Below, piece by piece: positions 11,638 through 23,199 of a stretch of 64,000 nt of DNA. The notes under the pieces were generated by a model. That model was given only the letters and a program-made list of their open reading frames with translations, ran no database searches and was not told where the DNA came from. This DNA is from Tenodera sinensis (Eukaryota > Arthropoda > Insecta > Mantodea > Mantidae), in the NCBI GenBank assembly GCA_030765045.1, contig CM060962.1:96378412-96442411 (forward strand), written 5' to 3'. Every line of letters begins with the position of its first letter. Positions within the stretch are counted from its first letter, which is position 1. The position numbers and the translations under genes were made by a program.

Positions 11638-12955
11638 ATTTTCTCTCTTTATAAGCTAACAATTTTTACTCAGTCGCATGACACGTACACTGTAGCCCCT
11701 GTGCAGCGAGAGAAACTTCATCAAACTGAACGCACTCTACCTCCTCTTTTAGCCAATACGATCGAGAGTGTTAACATATATTTTGTTTCTACGCCATTTT
11801 GTGCCCTTTGTTGTGGTTATTGGCGCAACTATTTACCAGATGGAGTGACACACCCTTGCACCGTGGTCTACAGCAACCAATCAAATAGCCATGACTTAGT
11901 ACAACGATAAATGGTGAGACATAAGCGTGAGTACAATGAGATTTTCTTCGGCGCTCTTTGTACGCCTATTCCCCTCGAAAGAAGAGATCCTATCACTTAG
12001 AAGTGGTGCTAGAAATTATTCAATATTGGTCATATTTATGTAATGTTTCTATGGCAGTAAAATATGTGAAATATATACCTACAGGAACTGGCACCTCTAT
12101 AGGAATTGTAGTCTTAACTCAGATTTTTCATTGATTCTCTTTCCCATTCCCACTTTATCTTACGTCCCATCATTCTCTCCCTTATTCAATTTCATGTCAT
12201 GTGAAGTTTTAAAAACAAATAATGCAGCTTCTTCCTCAGATGTATATAAAAATTGCAACAGAGGTATTACAGAATACAAATGTATGATGTCCCGAACCAC
12301 TGTACTCGGAACTGTGCGGTTTCTTTTGGTAGCGGGGTTATGTACACGAAAAATAGCAGCGATTTGTTATAACTTCTTAAATAATTAGCATATAGAAATG
12401 ATGCTGGCCTAAAACTTTAAATAAGTTACGATAATTATTTATACAATATTCTTAGAAAGCTCAGTAAGCTTAATTATCTATGTGAGAACAGAGTTAAACC
12501 TTATTAAAGTTCCATTAAATTTAGTTCAGCATATTTGACTGAAAAGGCAACACATACATGTATACAAGAATATTAAAATGCAAAATAATAGTAATAAAAG
12601 TGTAACCGAAAATGTCGTAATTTTCGATTTCTAAAGAATAAGTGATACTAAAATATGATACCCTAAATTCCATTTTTTACACAAGTACATTTAACGTGAG
12701 TCAAACCCTTGATATGGAATTTGGCATGCAATAATCTGGATCCCAGTTAAGAAATAAGCTAAGCAGCGTCTCTCGTTTCTCTAAGGAGGGCTCTAACAGG
12801 CCACAAAATGCCAACAACATAAAATAATAAATTAAGTTTCAGGTTTATTATTATATATTCCTTTTAATCCTACTCATCAAAAGGCTTTTAAGCATAATAT
12901 ATTTAACATTACCTTTTCAAAAATTTCAATAAGGTTTATATTTGAGAAGTAGCAA
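11638..12955. other. No recognisable feature
   Basis: AT-rich sequence with stops throughout. No motif recognised. Confidence 0.5.
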
Positions 12956-12956
12956 C

Positions 12957-13190
12957 TTTCATTTCGGAAAGGGTAGAACAAAGCTGAAAAATTCAATGTC
13001 GTATCCGGAGATCGAACTACGGATCTTTCGGTCTCCGTCCGGTTGTTCCAACCACTGAGCTACCATGGCCGCGTGCCGACATGAGAAATTCTCCAACTCT
13101 CTCGCATTTTTCCGGTAAACCACAAGGAAACCTTATTCATATGGGATAACATCCTCTAATGTCCCGGGGTTCTAGTTTAACCAAATAGGT
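12957..13190 (-). mobile_element. SINE family S5, copy A
   Basis: A tRNA-derived SINE. On the minus strand there is ccatggtagctcagtggttg (D-arm/A box) followed about 35 bp later by gtagttcgatctccgg (B box). Unlike most SINEs the tRNA-like part lies inside the element: about 85 bp of shared sequence (including ttggagaatttctcatgtcg) precedes it and a short tail with tctaccctttcc follows it. Copies B, C and D share this layout. No flanking duplication was found. Confidence 0.75.
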
Positions 13191-13204
13191 ATAGGGTTAA
13201 GCAA

Positions 13205-13325
13205 TGGACACAATCGTGTCGGCATGTTACCATAGTAGCACAGTGATTAGCGCAATCGAACGCAGACCGGAAGATCCCCGGTTCAAATCCCGGCTATTGC
13301 ATTGAAATTTTCAGTCTCGCTCTAC
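13205..13325 (+). mobile_element. SINE family S5, copy B
   Basis: Plus-strand copy facing copy A. It has gtcggcatgttaccatagta, a degraded A box (agcacagtgattagc), the B box ccggttcaaatcccgg, and the family tail (ttttcagtctcgctctacg). It lies head-to-head with copy A (minus strand), so the pair could form an imperfect hairpin. Confidence 0.75.
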
Positions 13326-13706
13326 GTTTTCCAACCTTGTCCTACACACAGCTATTGTGGAAGAACAATTAATTTCCAATTTTCATTTCCATTACTTTTC
13401 CTGTAACGGTTACCAGGAAAGATAACATTTTGATGACGTGACAGATGTAAAGAAAAAAAAATCGCATACTGTTAAACCTTTCACTTATCTTAAGTGTGCA
13501 AACTGTTAATTTAGTGTACACACTGTAGCTGAAAATAGTTATAATTTGTTTGTATTTTAAATTTCAACATGCTTTAGTGGTTTTATTTGAATTTGCACTT
13601 TATATTTCAGTTGGTTGGCAATGTTTTCTCTAATATACCTACTACATTGCTTGCCTCAACTGCAGTTAAAGTTGCTACTCGCCCTTAACTGGAAGTAACA
13701 GGTGTT

Positions 13707-13885
13707 GGAAAGGGTAGAGCGAGACTGAAGAATTGAATGCCATGACCGGGATTTGAACCACGGATCTGCCGGTTACCGTCCGGCTGCTCCAACCACTAAG
13801 CTATCATGGCCAACGTGCCGATATGACAAATTCTCCAACTCACGTTATTCCCGGTAAACCACACAAGGAGATCTCAATTTACTCC
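13707..13885 (-). mobile_element. SINE family S5, copy C (best-preserved tRNA-like part)
   Basis: The internal 13,739-13,810 segment (minus strand) is 72 nt and folds partly like a tRNA: its first seven bases (gccatga) and last seven (tcatggc) pair perfectly as an acceptor stem, and gccgg/ccggc form an anticodon-type stem around a 7-nt loop. The B box is ggttcaaatccc. The T-stem is mismatched and the loop lacks T at the usual position before the anticodon, so this is a retroelement module, not a working tRNA. The flanking ttggagaatttgtcatatcg and ctcgctctaccctttcc segments are family-specific. Confidence 0.8.
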
Positions 13886-14544
13886 GAGATAACACTTTTT
13901 AAACAATTTTAAACAAACTATCTCAATAAATACAGTCGATATTGGACTTGTGGTATTGCGTGAAACGCCTCACTATGGCCTGAATATTGGAGTGCAGTGT
14001 GTGATCTGTGCTAGAGCAATAATAGGACCTATTTTGTGTAATTAAAGAATGATAGATATGCTGCCTGTTTGTGATTTAAGGATTTTATTGTGCCATTGCT
14101 GGCCTCATTCCGCCGGCTACTCTCGGCTCTCTCGCGCAGTGGGGAGAGCCCACGAAATGAGATACCATACATTTTAATGACCCTGCATAAAATAACTGAT
14201 ACAAAATATTAGGAACGGAACGATCTTTGCCCTATTTTCATGTAACTTAGGTCTCTTCAACCCTTATGGGGAAACTAAAGGTCATATGTGACTAATGTTA
14301 AATTTGTTGGATTCATGGCCCATTTTGAAAATATTTTAGAAGTTTTGTTGAAAATTTATTTTTTCAAGGAAAAGCTTTTATCTCAAACCATTTTATGATT
14401 TACGTTTATTAGAAACTATTTTTGTTAAAATACAGCTATTTTATTAATTCCACATTTGATGCACAACAGTGACCTTTTGTTATGAAGCTAAACTTTCATT
14501 TAGCTATCTTTAATAGGATTGTCTCCTTACCAAGCAGTAGAACA
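13886..14544. other. No recognisable feature
   Basis: AT-rich with a GC-richer patch near 14,110-14,150. No motif recognised. Confidence 0.5.
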
Positions 14545-14815
14545 GGTTGAATTCCTGGTACCGGCTAGGAGATCTGATCCGGGATGCACTCAGCCTCGTT
14601 GGGTCCCTGGGGAATCAGGTCAATTGAGGAGCTACTTGATAGTGAAGTATTGGCCTTAGTTGCGTAGAACTCATAACTGGCCGGGAGGGATCGGGGCGTT
14701 GACCATGTACCACCTTCCAGCACTGCACCGCACTCATGACGCCTGTGGTGGACGGAGATGGGGGACGCAGGGACTGGGAAGTAGGCCTGGGCTGGAAAGG
14801 GCTGTTACACTTTTA
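14545..14815 (+). mobile_element. SINE family S3, copy with degraded 5' end
   Basis: Matches the reverse complement of 37,844-38,090 through most of its length. Shared landmarks are agcctcgttgggtccctggg, gagctacttgat, ccgggagggatcgggg, a ccatgtaccaccttccag-like phrase, ctcatgacgcctgtggtgg and agggctgtt. The tRNA-derived part is missing or too decayed to read, so the strand comes from the better copy. The 93-codon frame here is incidental. Confidence 0.75.
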
Positions 14816-15901
14816 ATAGTGTCTCAGAAAATGGTTTATTTATGCCATAGAATGTCACTGTTTATAGCAAAGGAGAAAACACAGCTCGCATACATTTTTA
14901 TAGAAGGAAAGTACATGGCGCGAGCCCAAAAACATATTTAATATTAGTACCAATTTGTAGGTCAAAACGTACCCTAAAAGATGAGCAGAATTCCACTGCT
15001 GTATTCCAAACTGTGTATGGATTTTTTTCCTATAGTACAGAATTTATAGTACAAAATGGTAGATGTAGCACAATTTTTAAAAATATAGTTAAAATATCAG
15101 TATTGTGAATTTGATGACATAACAGGTATGAAATTGAAGTATTCCTTTTATAACACTGTAGTTAAGTTAATTTTTTTTTTTTTAATTTTCACGTTTGAAT
15201 CTATCCCTAAGAAGCACAACTGACAAAGATGTTGAGTTAGCCGACTATCTTCATTACGTAAGTCAGTTGTACATGTAGAGAAAAATCGTTCGTTAGCTAT
15301 AATACATTTCTGTAAGCTTTATCTGAACTGTACTGCAGCAGCGAGATAAACTAACAGATAATGCTTAATTATTGTGTTCAGTAACAGCAGACGCCTTTTG
15401 CAATTAAGCGCACATACATACACGCAGTGGAAATAAAAATCAGAATAAAACACTATACAAATGCAACGGTAAAACATGAGAGAAAATACAAACCATTCAT
15501 TGAGCGTTAGTTATAATAATCAGTAGCCTTGTTGAATGGGAGTGAATGAGTACATCGCTATTATTTCTACACAACTTGTTTGTTTTAATCATACCATTTT
15601 GAATTAATATTTATTAACATCTCCTATTCAGTGCTATTTCCAAATTAAGTGTATTACAGCCGGCATGGGGGAAAAAGGGAATAAATGATTGCTTTATCCG
15701 TAAATTTGCACAGGGGCGTATTTAAACTCTGTATTAGAGATATTGACAGGATAATATCGGGTGGGAGGAGTAGAGGTATCATCCTCTTTGGATGTGATTC
15801 TATATATGAAGACGGATCTAACATTTTAATAGGTCTTCGAGGACTAAATTAGAACAAAGATTAACATTTCCGTACTTTTATACCCGTTATATTTTAAATG
15901 G
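14816..15901. other. No recognisable feature
   Basis: AT-rich sequence with a poly-T run at about 15,171-15,184. No motif recognised. Confidence 0.5.
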
Positions 15902-16262
15902 CAGCGCCGTGGTCGAGCGGTTAGACTGTTCTCCTACCACCTAGGTGGCCCGGGTTCTATTCCAGGGAAAATGCTATTCGTGGCGGACGAAGCGGCGTTT
16001 GGGCGGGATTTCTCCTGGTTCTCCTGTTCCCCCCACCACTCATTCCACAAACAGCTCCATCATAACCTTTTCATTCACCAATTTCGCCTGCATTTCATAT
16101 CATCCTCTTCCTCACTCCCATACCTGGTGCTGGATTGACCATCCACTTCCAGATCTTCACTCTGTCCGGTACATAGGTTCTTCTGCTCCCCAACTAGGCG
16201 CAGGCTTGAGTCCTAGGGGGTGTAAGTCCTCCATACGCGAGGGTAATCAGATATAGAAGAAG
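15902..16262 (+). mobile_element. SINE family S2, copy 1
   Basis: A tRNA-derived SINE of about 350 bp. The A box is gtggtcgagcggttag and the B box region is cccgggttctattcc. The body has ttctcctggttctcctgttc, caactagg, gctccatcataacctttt and ctcactcccatacctggtgc, and the end is taagtcctccatacg plus gagggtaat. The 27.0-kb copy has all these landmarks in order. No poly-A tail or target duplication is visible. Confidence 0.85.
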
Positions 16263-16971
16263 TGACCGAGGAATTGTCACTTCATTAATATGTACGTGAC
16301 ATTGTCTCCCTTGCACAAGATACTTATTATACCAGAGGATTGATTCAAGACAGTGCGCGATTCTTTAGAAAAGAAAAGAAAAACTTAAACTTAAAGGAGC
16401 ATAAGCTATAACACATGGGGCACGCGCTGTGGTAGGAAGATAGACTCAAATAACATAAGAATTGGGCTCTAGTGGACACCTACAAACATTTCACTGCATC
16501 ATACATCGCGAGGTTCTATGGATGAAATTAGTTATATATATTAAGCGAAAGATATTACAAATATCGTTAGAAAATATAAGTAGTATTAAATTTAATTCAT
16601 TTCACCGCCGGCAGTTTCGAAACCGGCTTAAAGGTTTCGAGACTCATTTCGAGAATATGGTATATTATATGGAAGTGCGATGGCTTAGCGAGGAGAAATT
16701 CTAAGATAATTTGGCTTTCCTGTGTGATGATAGACATGTGGATTGGACGTCGTAGAGGGGATACGGCACGTCGTCCTTGAATATCCTTTGTACCCCAGGG
16801 AGGAAGAATGAGGTGAGAGGAGATAAGAATGGCCGACTCAAGAAGCCACGACAGAACAGAGGGCATGGTACCTACCATTTCGAGATTGAAACTCTACGCA
16901 GTAGAGAATTTCTACGGCAGTTGTTAGTACAACTGGCGTCTCCCTCACTCACGGTCTTAGACATATCATGA
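16263..16971. other. No recognisable feature
   Basis: Short overlapping frames on both strands, none with recognisable content. Confidence 0.5.
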
Positions 16972-16986
16972 GGGGGGGGGGGGGGG
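16972..16986. repeat. Poly-G run at the SINE 3' edge
   Basis: About 15 G in a row, directly next to the minus-strand S4 SINE. Read with the SINE it is a C tract at the 3' end. Confidence 0.85.
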
Positions 16987-17302
16987 CGGCTCTGGTACCG
17001 GAGAGCGCTACGCCGAAGGGCAAAGGTAACCAGAGAGCAATTTTTCCCCCTCTGCTGTGCAACGCCTAAGCCCAGCCGATACTTACCACCCTGAAAAAGA
17101 CCAACCAGATGAAGGGTGAAAGGAAATGAGAAGTGAAGTGAAATGGAGGGACAGGAAATTCGGCGGATGAAGTTAACCTTGCTAGCATTCGCCTGACGAC
17201 CCGGGGAAACACCCCCGCCCCCTAAAAAAACATGGAATCGAGCGCTTGACCTCCCGAATGCGAGCCTCAGATGAAGCTGTCAGAGCCATCCTACTCGGTT
17301 AG
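16987..17302 (-). mobile_element. SINE family S4, copy 1
   Basis: On the minus strand this copy shares with 50,882-51,413: gatggctctgacagc (A-box region), gaggctcgcattcgggaggt, gctcgattcc (B box), ggcgaatgct, gaatttcctgtccctccatt, and tggttggtctttttcaggg. The 3' parts of the two copies differ, so this one may be chimeric or diverged. It is shorter than the 51-kb copy. Confidence 0.75.
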
Positions 17303-18555
17303 ATGTGTGGAAGTCAAATGTACTTGAAAAATAGTTCTACCATTTCCTTTGCCTAGTATTTCAATAACGTCTTGAAATCTAATTAAAATAAATATGTAAA
17401 TATGTTACGAAAGTTAAAAGAGGAATTCGAATACGAATGTTTTCACGGTTTTCAAGCAATGAGAAATGATTCAATGTTTCGCAAATCCTTTCGCTGTGGG
17501 GATTCATACCGTAATACTTAAATTACAAATTCAGGTTGCGAATTCACCTAACAATTTTTGAAACACAATTAAAAAATTAGACTGGTTTAGATTTACTTAG
17601 AGAACGTGATATGGCAACATTCCCATCTCTCCATTCATTTTATGTGCATATTAGTGCTAAGTTTGGCTCAAAATGTGTGAGCAATCTTTTTCTAAACTGA
17701 AGATTGAAAAAAATCTAAGAGAAGACTGCAATTGACCAATGCAATCGCGATGACCAGCTTGCCGACTCCTGTAATAAATGTATCGAAACTAAGTTCGAAT
17801 GTATTCGAGTGTGAGGGATGTGTTCCTCAAATTTCCCAGGTCAGTAGTTACACACTGAGGTATGAAGCAAAACGGATAGTCTGTACTGACAGACGTTCAT
17901 TTTGCGATGTAGCTACGGCCATGAAAAGTACATGGTAGTGAAATATGCGAGTGGTTTGTGGGAAAACTGTTAGATGTGAAGAAAAACCAAATAACTTACT
18001 GAAATGGGTACATAATAGATTACTAATTATCAGAAATCTGTTATCTCTATCCCTAACACCCTGTATAGCTACAATTTACGCCAAACACATCGGCTGCAGC
18101 AACCGATGTGGTTTTGTCATCTGTCTGTCGCTACCGCAACATTGGCTATTAGGTGCACATGCTATGCCCGAATGGTGTTAAATTACATGTGTGTAAATCG
18201 AACACGAGACACTAGTGTCAGTCCGTAACATAAGTGACATAGATGAGAAATTATCAACTTCAATGCGTTGAAGATGGCATAACCATACAAGTTTTTTCAA
18301 TGCTAGATATTTAGTGGCCACCGTTATACGAAGCTTCAGATTTGTTCCATGTATTCCCATATGTAGTAGGATCTCGGCTAAATCAGGGGTGCAGAACGTA
18401 GAAATAAGAGTTAGAAATGAGGGGAAGTCAACGTTCTGTCCATGCACAGTCCATATGGATGTCGTCATCCCTTAGAAACAAGGTAGCGACGAAATATGAA
18501 CATAGGGCGTTTAAATACCAGATCCTCCTGTTCCATGTGTAGCCCAGGTTATAAA
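17303..18555. other. Mostly featureless; possible transposon end near 17,980-18,055
   Basis: At 18,044-18,055 the phrase taacaccctgtat, read on the minus strand, starts tacagggtgtta. This resembles the tacagggtg-type ends in the 23- and 25-kb repeats. No partner end was located. Nothing else is recognised. Confidence 0.35.
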
Positions 18556-18559
18556 GATA

Positions 18560-18690
18560 AGCAAACATTCAATACCATAACCGGGATTTGAACCATGGTT
18601 CTTCGAATTTTCTTGCAGCTGTTCTGAGCTACAATGATAACATGCCGGCACGACATTAAATTCTCCAACCGACGTGCACTTTTTCCCAAG
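18560..18690 (-). mobile_element. SINE family S5, copy D (diverged)
   Basis: The minus strand keeps aaccatggttcaaatcccgg (B-box area), a decayed A-box region, and ttggagaatttaatgtcgtg upstream. It abuts the foldback arm that starts near 18,715. Confidence 0.65.
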
Positions 18691-18714
18691 GAAATCATAG
18701 GGCGGTCTAAAATA

Positions 18715-18985
18715 CTGGGTGGAAGGAACTGCTTCGGCCACACGTTAACAAGGGATTGTACACGAGTAACAAATATGTCCAATACAACTTTTGTCAATAA
18801 AGAACCGTTTCGCAGAAGAAAAAAATAATTTTTGTCAAACATTTGGAGCCATCTAGCTACTTGACAAATGCTTATAAGTAGTTTGTTATTTCACTAACCG
18901 TCGCACAAATATTGTGTGAACAACACTGTGATGTATTTTTATCTTAATTCGAATAAATTTAGCCACAATTTAATGTTAAAGGATC
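18715..18985 (-). mobile_element. Solo left arm of foldback family FB
   Basis: Matches the left arm of the 49.3-kb element in order: gggtggaaggaactgcttcg, atgtccaatacaac, aaagaaccgtttcgcag, catttggagccatctagcta, taaccgtcgcacaaatattg, cacaatttaatgttaa. The right arm is missing. Confidence 0.75.
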
Positions 18986-19212
18986 TCGCAAAGTATAATA
19001 TCTGCGTGAAATATGGTCGTGGGCCACGAGAAACTTACTGGTCGCGTGTTCTCACAAGTTCGGGTGCCTGGGGTGGGGGAGGTACCCCTTGGCGTTTGGT
19101 GTGAAAGTTGCTGGGAGGATAAAGGGTTAAAGCACAATTGTCTGCAATATAAAGGAATTTACCTTGCAATCATGAATCCGTTCACATCAAGAGAGTACTT
19201 AAACATGGTGCT

Positions 19213-19261
<49 letters not shown>

Positions 19262-19605
19262 GGGGACATTCCCATGAAGAATAAAAAATAGAGAAACAGG
19301 AATAAACAGAGAAAATACATTTAAAAACATAATGAGATAATGTAAATAAAGGCAGATGTTCCCATTCCCGTCATCCCTTATCTAGCCAAATAAACCACTC
19401 TTTATGTACAACTATTCTGTTTTCCCCCTTAATTATTTCGAAACCCTGTGTGATGTGGCATAATTACTACCGAAGCTATGTCAGAAATAAGTTACTCTAC
19501 GCATCTTACAAGTAACAAACTGTTATCTTCGTGCATTCTTGTGGAATAACACATCCAATTTGGAACAAAACCCATTTATTTTTTCGAAATTGGCTGATCA
19601 AAGAA
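18986..19605. other. Featureless apart from a 44-T run
   Basis: T runs from 19,215 to 19,258, followed by aagggggacatt. It could be the tail of an antisense insertion, but no element body is recognisable beside it. Confidence 0.5.
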
Positions 19606-19615
19606 CACAAATGCC

Positions 19616-19865
19616 TGCCCGCCTCGATAGTGTGATGGTTAGCGTGTCTGCCTCACGTTCAAGAGGTCGCGAGTTCGAATCGCGCTTAGGGTAAGTTATC
19701 CGGGTAAGGTTTTTTTCCGAGGTTTTCTCTACCCTGAGAAGACGAATGTTGGGTAACTTAAAGCTCCATGGACCTCGGGTTCATTTGAGCATCATTTCAC
19801 CCATTTCATTTCATTCATTCGTCCGATATGACATAATGTTGGAGGACGTTAATTTAAAAAAAAAC
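19616..19865 (+). mobile_element. SINE family S1, complete copy with 10-bp target duplication
   Basis: A tRNA-derived SINE of 250 bp. The A box is gtgatggttagcgtgtctg and the B box is cgagttcgaatcgcg. The body has ggttttctctaccctgagaa, the phrase gctccatggacctcgg, and cgtccgatatgacataatg. It ends in an A-run. The 10-bp sequence cacaaatgcc occurs directly before (19,606-19,615) and directly after (19,866-19,875) the element, which marks a full retrotransposition event. Confidence 0.95.
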
Positions 19866-19875
19866 CACAAATGCC

Positions 19876-20626
19876 ATTAGACTTTTTTGTTTGTAATGCT
19901 TCTATGAAGCACATATTAGAAGGAATGTAATGACTTCCCTTCCACCTTGTATACGTATAGGAGGGGTGTTTAGAAAGTCACCAGTAGCCCACAATTTTAA
20001 CTGAAGCTTCCAAAAATGTCCGCAATGGTCATGTGGTGCAAATTTCTACATCTGGTCCATTTTATAATTAGACTGACATCGGAACTAAGGTGTTCTCAGC
20101 AGTAAAGTGGAACCAGCTCCTATCGTGAGATTTATTCCACGAGGGAAAGACATTCTGATGTCTGATTGGAGACCGCATCCTTCATTGTCTGGAGTAGAGT
20201 TCGTTGTTACCCCACTTCCATCCAGTAGGAATCGATTCATATCTAAGCTTAGCCAATCAGAGATATCAGAAAATGAGCCGGTGTCAATTATGTTTAGTTT
20301 TCTCTACCACATACCTAGTAGTAGTGAAAGTATTGTTTACTCAAAAATTCCTTAAGAGATTTCATTTATATTAAAAAAAAAAAAAAAAAAAAAAAGCGCG
20401 CGTTCTGATGACCAGTGAATCCAAAGAGATTAAAGCTGCAAAGTCCTATAGTTAGTATGCAAATTTGTGCCCTGGTTGTCCAAGCGGTACACCTTTGTTC
20501 TTAATGGGGTGAAAATTAATCTAATGTGCAGCTTTCTTTTTAAAAATTTGGCATTCGGTGATTGAAAATGATGTTTCGGTATTCTTTTGAAACTTTTAAG
20601 GTAACCTACGATTTTTTCCGGTCTTA
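19876..20626. other. Mostly featureless; poly-A at 20,372-20,394
   Basis: A phrase at 19,960-19,985 (ggggtgtttagaaagtcacc) looks like the end of a DNA transposon, but no opposite end was found. A pure A run of about 22 lies at 20,372-20,394. An A-box-like tccaagcggtacacc sits near 20,478 without a SINE body. Confidence 0.35.
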
Positions 20627-20890
20627 AAGTATAATACCACAAAATTTTTATTTGAAAGGTTACACAGTACAGATTTCTGCCTATGGTGTAGAAAATAAGG
20701 TAGAACTAGTTTTTTGCAGCTGTATGTATGGTAGTATAATAATTTCCACAGGGTCCTATAGTATAAGTTAACCAAGTTTTGCTTGGAGAGGCTACAGAGT
20801 ATTGATTTGTATGTTAAGGGTTGAAAGTAAGAATTGGTAATACGGGCAGCGAAGTTTCTATAAGTTGTAGGATAGCTTATCGGTGTTGTA
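20627..20890. repeat. Diverged tandem duplication, 132-bp offset
   Basis: Copy 1 (about 20,627-20,757) and copy 2 (20,759-20,889) share agtataa, ggttacacagta versus ggctacagagta, gatttctg versus gatttgta, and gaaaataaggtagaacta versus gaaagtaagaattggtaa. Similarity is moderate, so the duplication is old. The 119-codon minus-strand frame over it shows the same internal repetition and has no known domain. Confidence 0.5.
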
Positions 20891-21399
20891 ACAATGTAAA
20901 ATCTAAATGCACCGAGTTTTACCAAACCCATAGTAAAAGGCTCTTTGAGAATCAAATTCTGTGAAATTAGAGGGAAATTTGGCGATTTGGCGATTTGAAT
21001 GCGATATGCAGCTCCACCTCTACCATAACTTGCTCATTAAAAAAATAGAGAAGGTCAGTCATCCTGTTTGCCCCTTTGTGCTGCAAGTCGTTAAAATATG
21101 CAGCATTCATAAAAAGAGAGATCAATAACTTCTACTTGTATTCATACTCAACGAAAAGAGATTGAAATTGCCTGACAAGGAAACTTCCTTAACGTAATGC
21201 GTCCAAGAAATCCACAGTATGAGATATACCATTGTAATGTGTGTAGATTATTCCACCTAACAGTAATGTTTTTGTCATTTCTCAAAATTGTAGCTTGTGT
21301 GCGTATTTTTCTTACTGGATGCATTTGTTCCAGTAAACATGCTGCACACGATGCATTAAAAACCATTCAACTCATAATTTCAGGCTTTACATCCTCTAA
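20891..21399. other. No recognisable feature
   Basis: Short frames on both strands. No motif recognised. Confidence 0.5.
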
Positions 21400-21940
21400 A
21401 GCCTCGTTGACTGTATCTTATCAGACTGTCTTTTAGTTTAATTTCCAAGATCTTCTCTCCATTTTTCACTGACATATTTGGATCTTCTGGCCTTGTTTTG
21501 TCAGCGTCCAGGTTGGGCTACCAATGTTAGCACCTGTATGATACAGGTTTGTAGCGTTTCCATTTTAATTGCATGTGAATGTCTGTGTTGAGTAGGACTG
21601 AGTCCCCAGAATTTCCCCCATGCTTGACTTATTCCTCTGTGAATTCCTTTGTCCCCTTTTTCTGCTAGATTGAATGCTTGACCTAAATATATCTATTCTC
21701 TGCAGTATTGAATTTTTGTGCCGTTTATTATTATTGGTGTCTATGTCGTTTGTCATTGCCTTGGTTTTTATAGGTTTCATTTTTAGTCCCGCTAACGCGT
21801 TTTTAGTGCTCAGTTCCTGTAGTCATATGACGGATTTTGCGAACACTACACATCTGCAAATCTTAAATTTGAGAGCACCCTTCCATTGATGTGTATCCCT
21901 TTCCTCTTCCAGCTCAGTTATCTGAAGATCGCCTCTAGAG
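21400..21940 (-). pseudogene. LINE fragment: reverse-transcriptase C-terminal region
   Basis: Conceptual translation of the minus strand in switching frames gives phrases typical of the region downstream of the reverse-transcriptase core in RTE/Jockey-type LINEs: LAGLKMKPIKTKAMTND (thumb region, Lys-Thr-Lys), then GISQAWGKFWGLS, then a run resembling the family's 'CVIPVLTYGAQTWALT' segment but decayed. At least two frame changes and several stops break it. The order and spacing fit the family, which is why it is called despite the damage. It is from a different subfamily than the RTE-like element at 31 kb, whose matching region has no AWGKFWG phrase. The element is truncated at both ends. Confidence 0.6.
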
Positions 21941-23195
21941 TGCACGAGTATCATATTAGATATTGTACATTCATCTCTGATTACTGTAGCAAGTTACGAC
22001 CATTTTATTCCACTAAGTTTTTCGGAAGTTAATCATTTATTTCTCAAAATTGAAAAACACTATTTTTAAAAATTAGGCAGTAACTTTCTCTAACGTAATT
22101 TTGAGAGGCAACGTGAAACAAGTTAATGAAATATTGAATCTTGTGGAGGATTTCAAGCGTAGAAAAATGCTGAAAGACATTGGCGAAAAGAAAAGTTTGA
22201 AGTTGCGAGAGCGTATTAATAAGCTTATATTACTACAGTTAATCTTTAATAAGAATTCTCGAAATAGAATGAGTCAATGTTTTCTTAAAGTTTAGAATAT
22301 ATATTTTATTATGAGGAAAACGTTTAACTTTTCATAATTTTTGGACAGATTTTACAACCACGTTGCCTTAAAGCAACCTTTTTTTGCAATTTTGTTCTCA
22401 TAACTAACTGATCGACTTTAAAATGTATAAAATGAAGATTTAAAGCCACAAATGGCTATTTTATTAGTATTTTATCATTTAGGTAAAGCACCGAGTTGAA
22501 ATTTAAACTCCACTTTTCTTAATTCCTCTTTATGAAGAGATTCGCTTTTTGAAATGCTCCTTGGACCACAGCTTCTACTTCATTAGCTTTACTTTTCAAG
22601 AAGCTTCAGGATTACGATTTAAAATTTTTTTACTAGTTGAAAAATATTGATGTTTCAGCTGATATTTTTTTCCATAACTCATAATGAAAAGCTTGGAACA
22701 TTCAATGGCATGTGTACAACAAATTATTTCGCTTAAACTGATCAAAATTAGGAAATGCTTGCATCACAATTTCTTTAAGCTTGTTTACTAAGCCCAAATT
22801 TTGGGAGCAATGTGACAAAATGGTAGGTTTCAAGGAGCATTTCATTTTGTCATATCGAAAATTGTGAATCATGAATAAGAATCAATATGTTAAACCTTGA
22901 ATTAGATCGTTAAGATTGTGTGTAGGTCTTAGGTCCAGAGTACATGGTAAAATATGAATAAAACTGTAGCATTTAATTAACTACCATTGAAAAACACTTC
23001 TTCCTGACGCAGATACCCCTTTCAATCGTAAAGAACTTGTCAAAATCGGCTGGATGGTTTTCGAGATTACTCCAGCGTCCACATAAAACACAAATGTTCT
23101 CTGTTTGTATCAGTGTACAATGTATCTACAACTTGGGATTTATAACCAACATGGTTTCAGCAAGTTTCTGAGGACTACAATTTATAAAGAAACCT
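21941..23195. other. No recognisable feature
   Basis: Very AT-rich. A 64-codon Lys-rich frame at 22,101-22,295 has no recognisable domain. Phrases such as tttcaaggagcatttcattttg near 22,830 vaguely recall the 52- and 59-kb repeat. Confidence 0.4.
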
Positions 23196-23199
23196 TTTA

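Noticed and set aside
11056..11910. Long open frames on both strands with THTYI or MYVC repeats
   Set aside because: They are forced by the perfect ACAT array: a 12-base period gives a stop-free four-codon cycle in several frames. The non-repetitive ends have no recognisable domain.
13739..13810. Intact tRNA gene
   Set aside because: The acceptor stem is good, but the T-stem is mismatched, the anticodon loop is atypical, and three other copies show it is part of a SINE.
22101..22295. 64-codon Lys-rich frame as a possible small gene
   Set aside because: No start context, domain or conservation visible; the length is expected by chance in this base composition.
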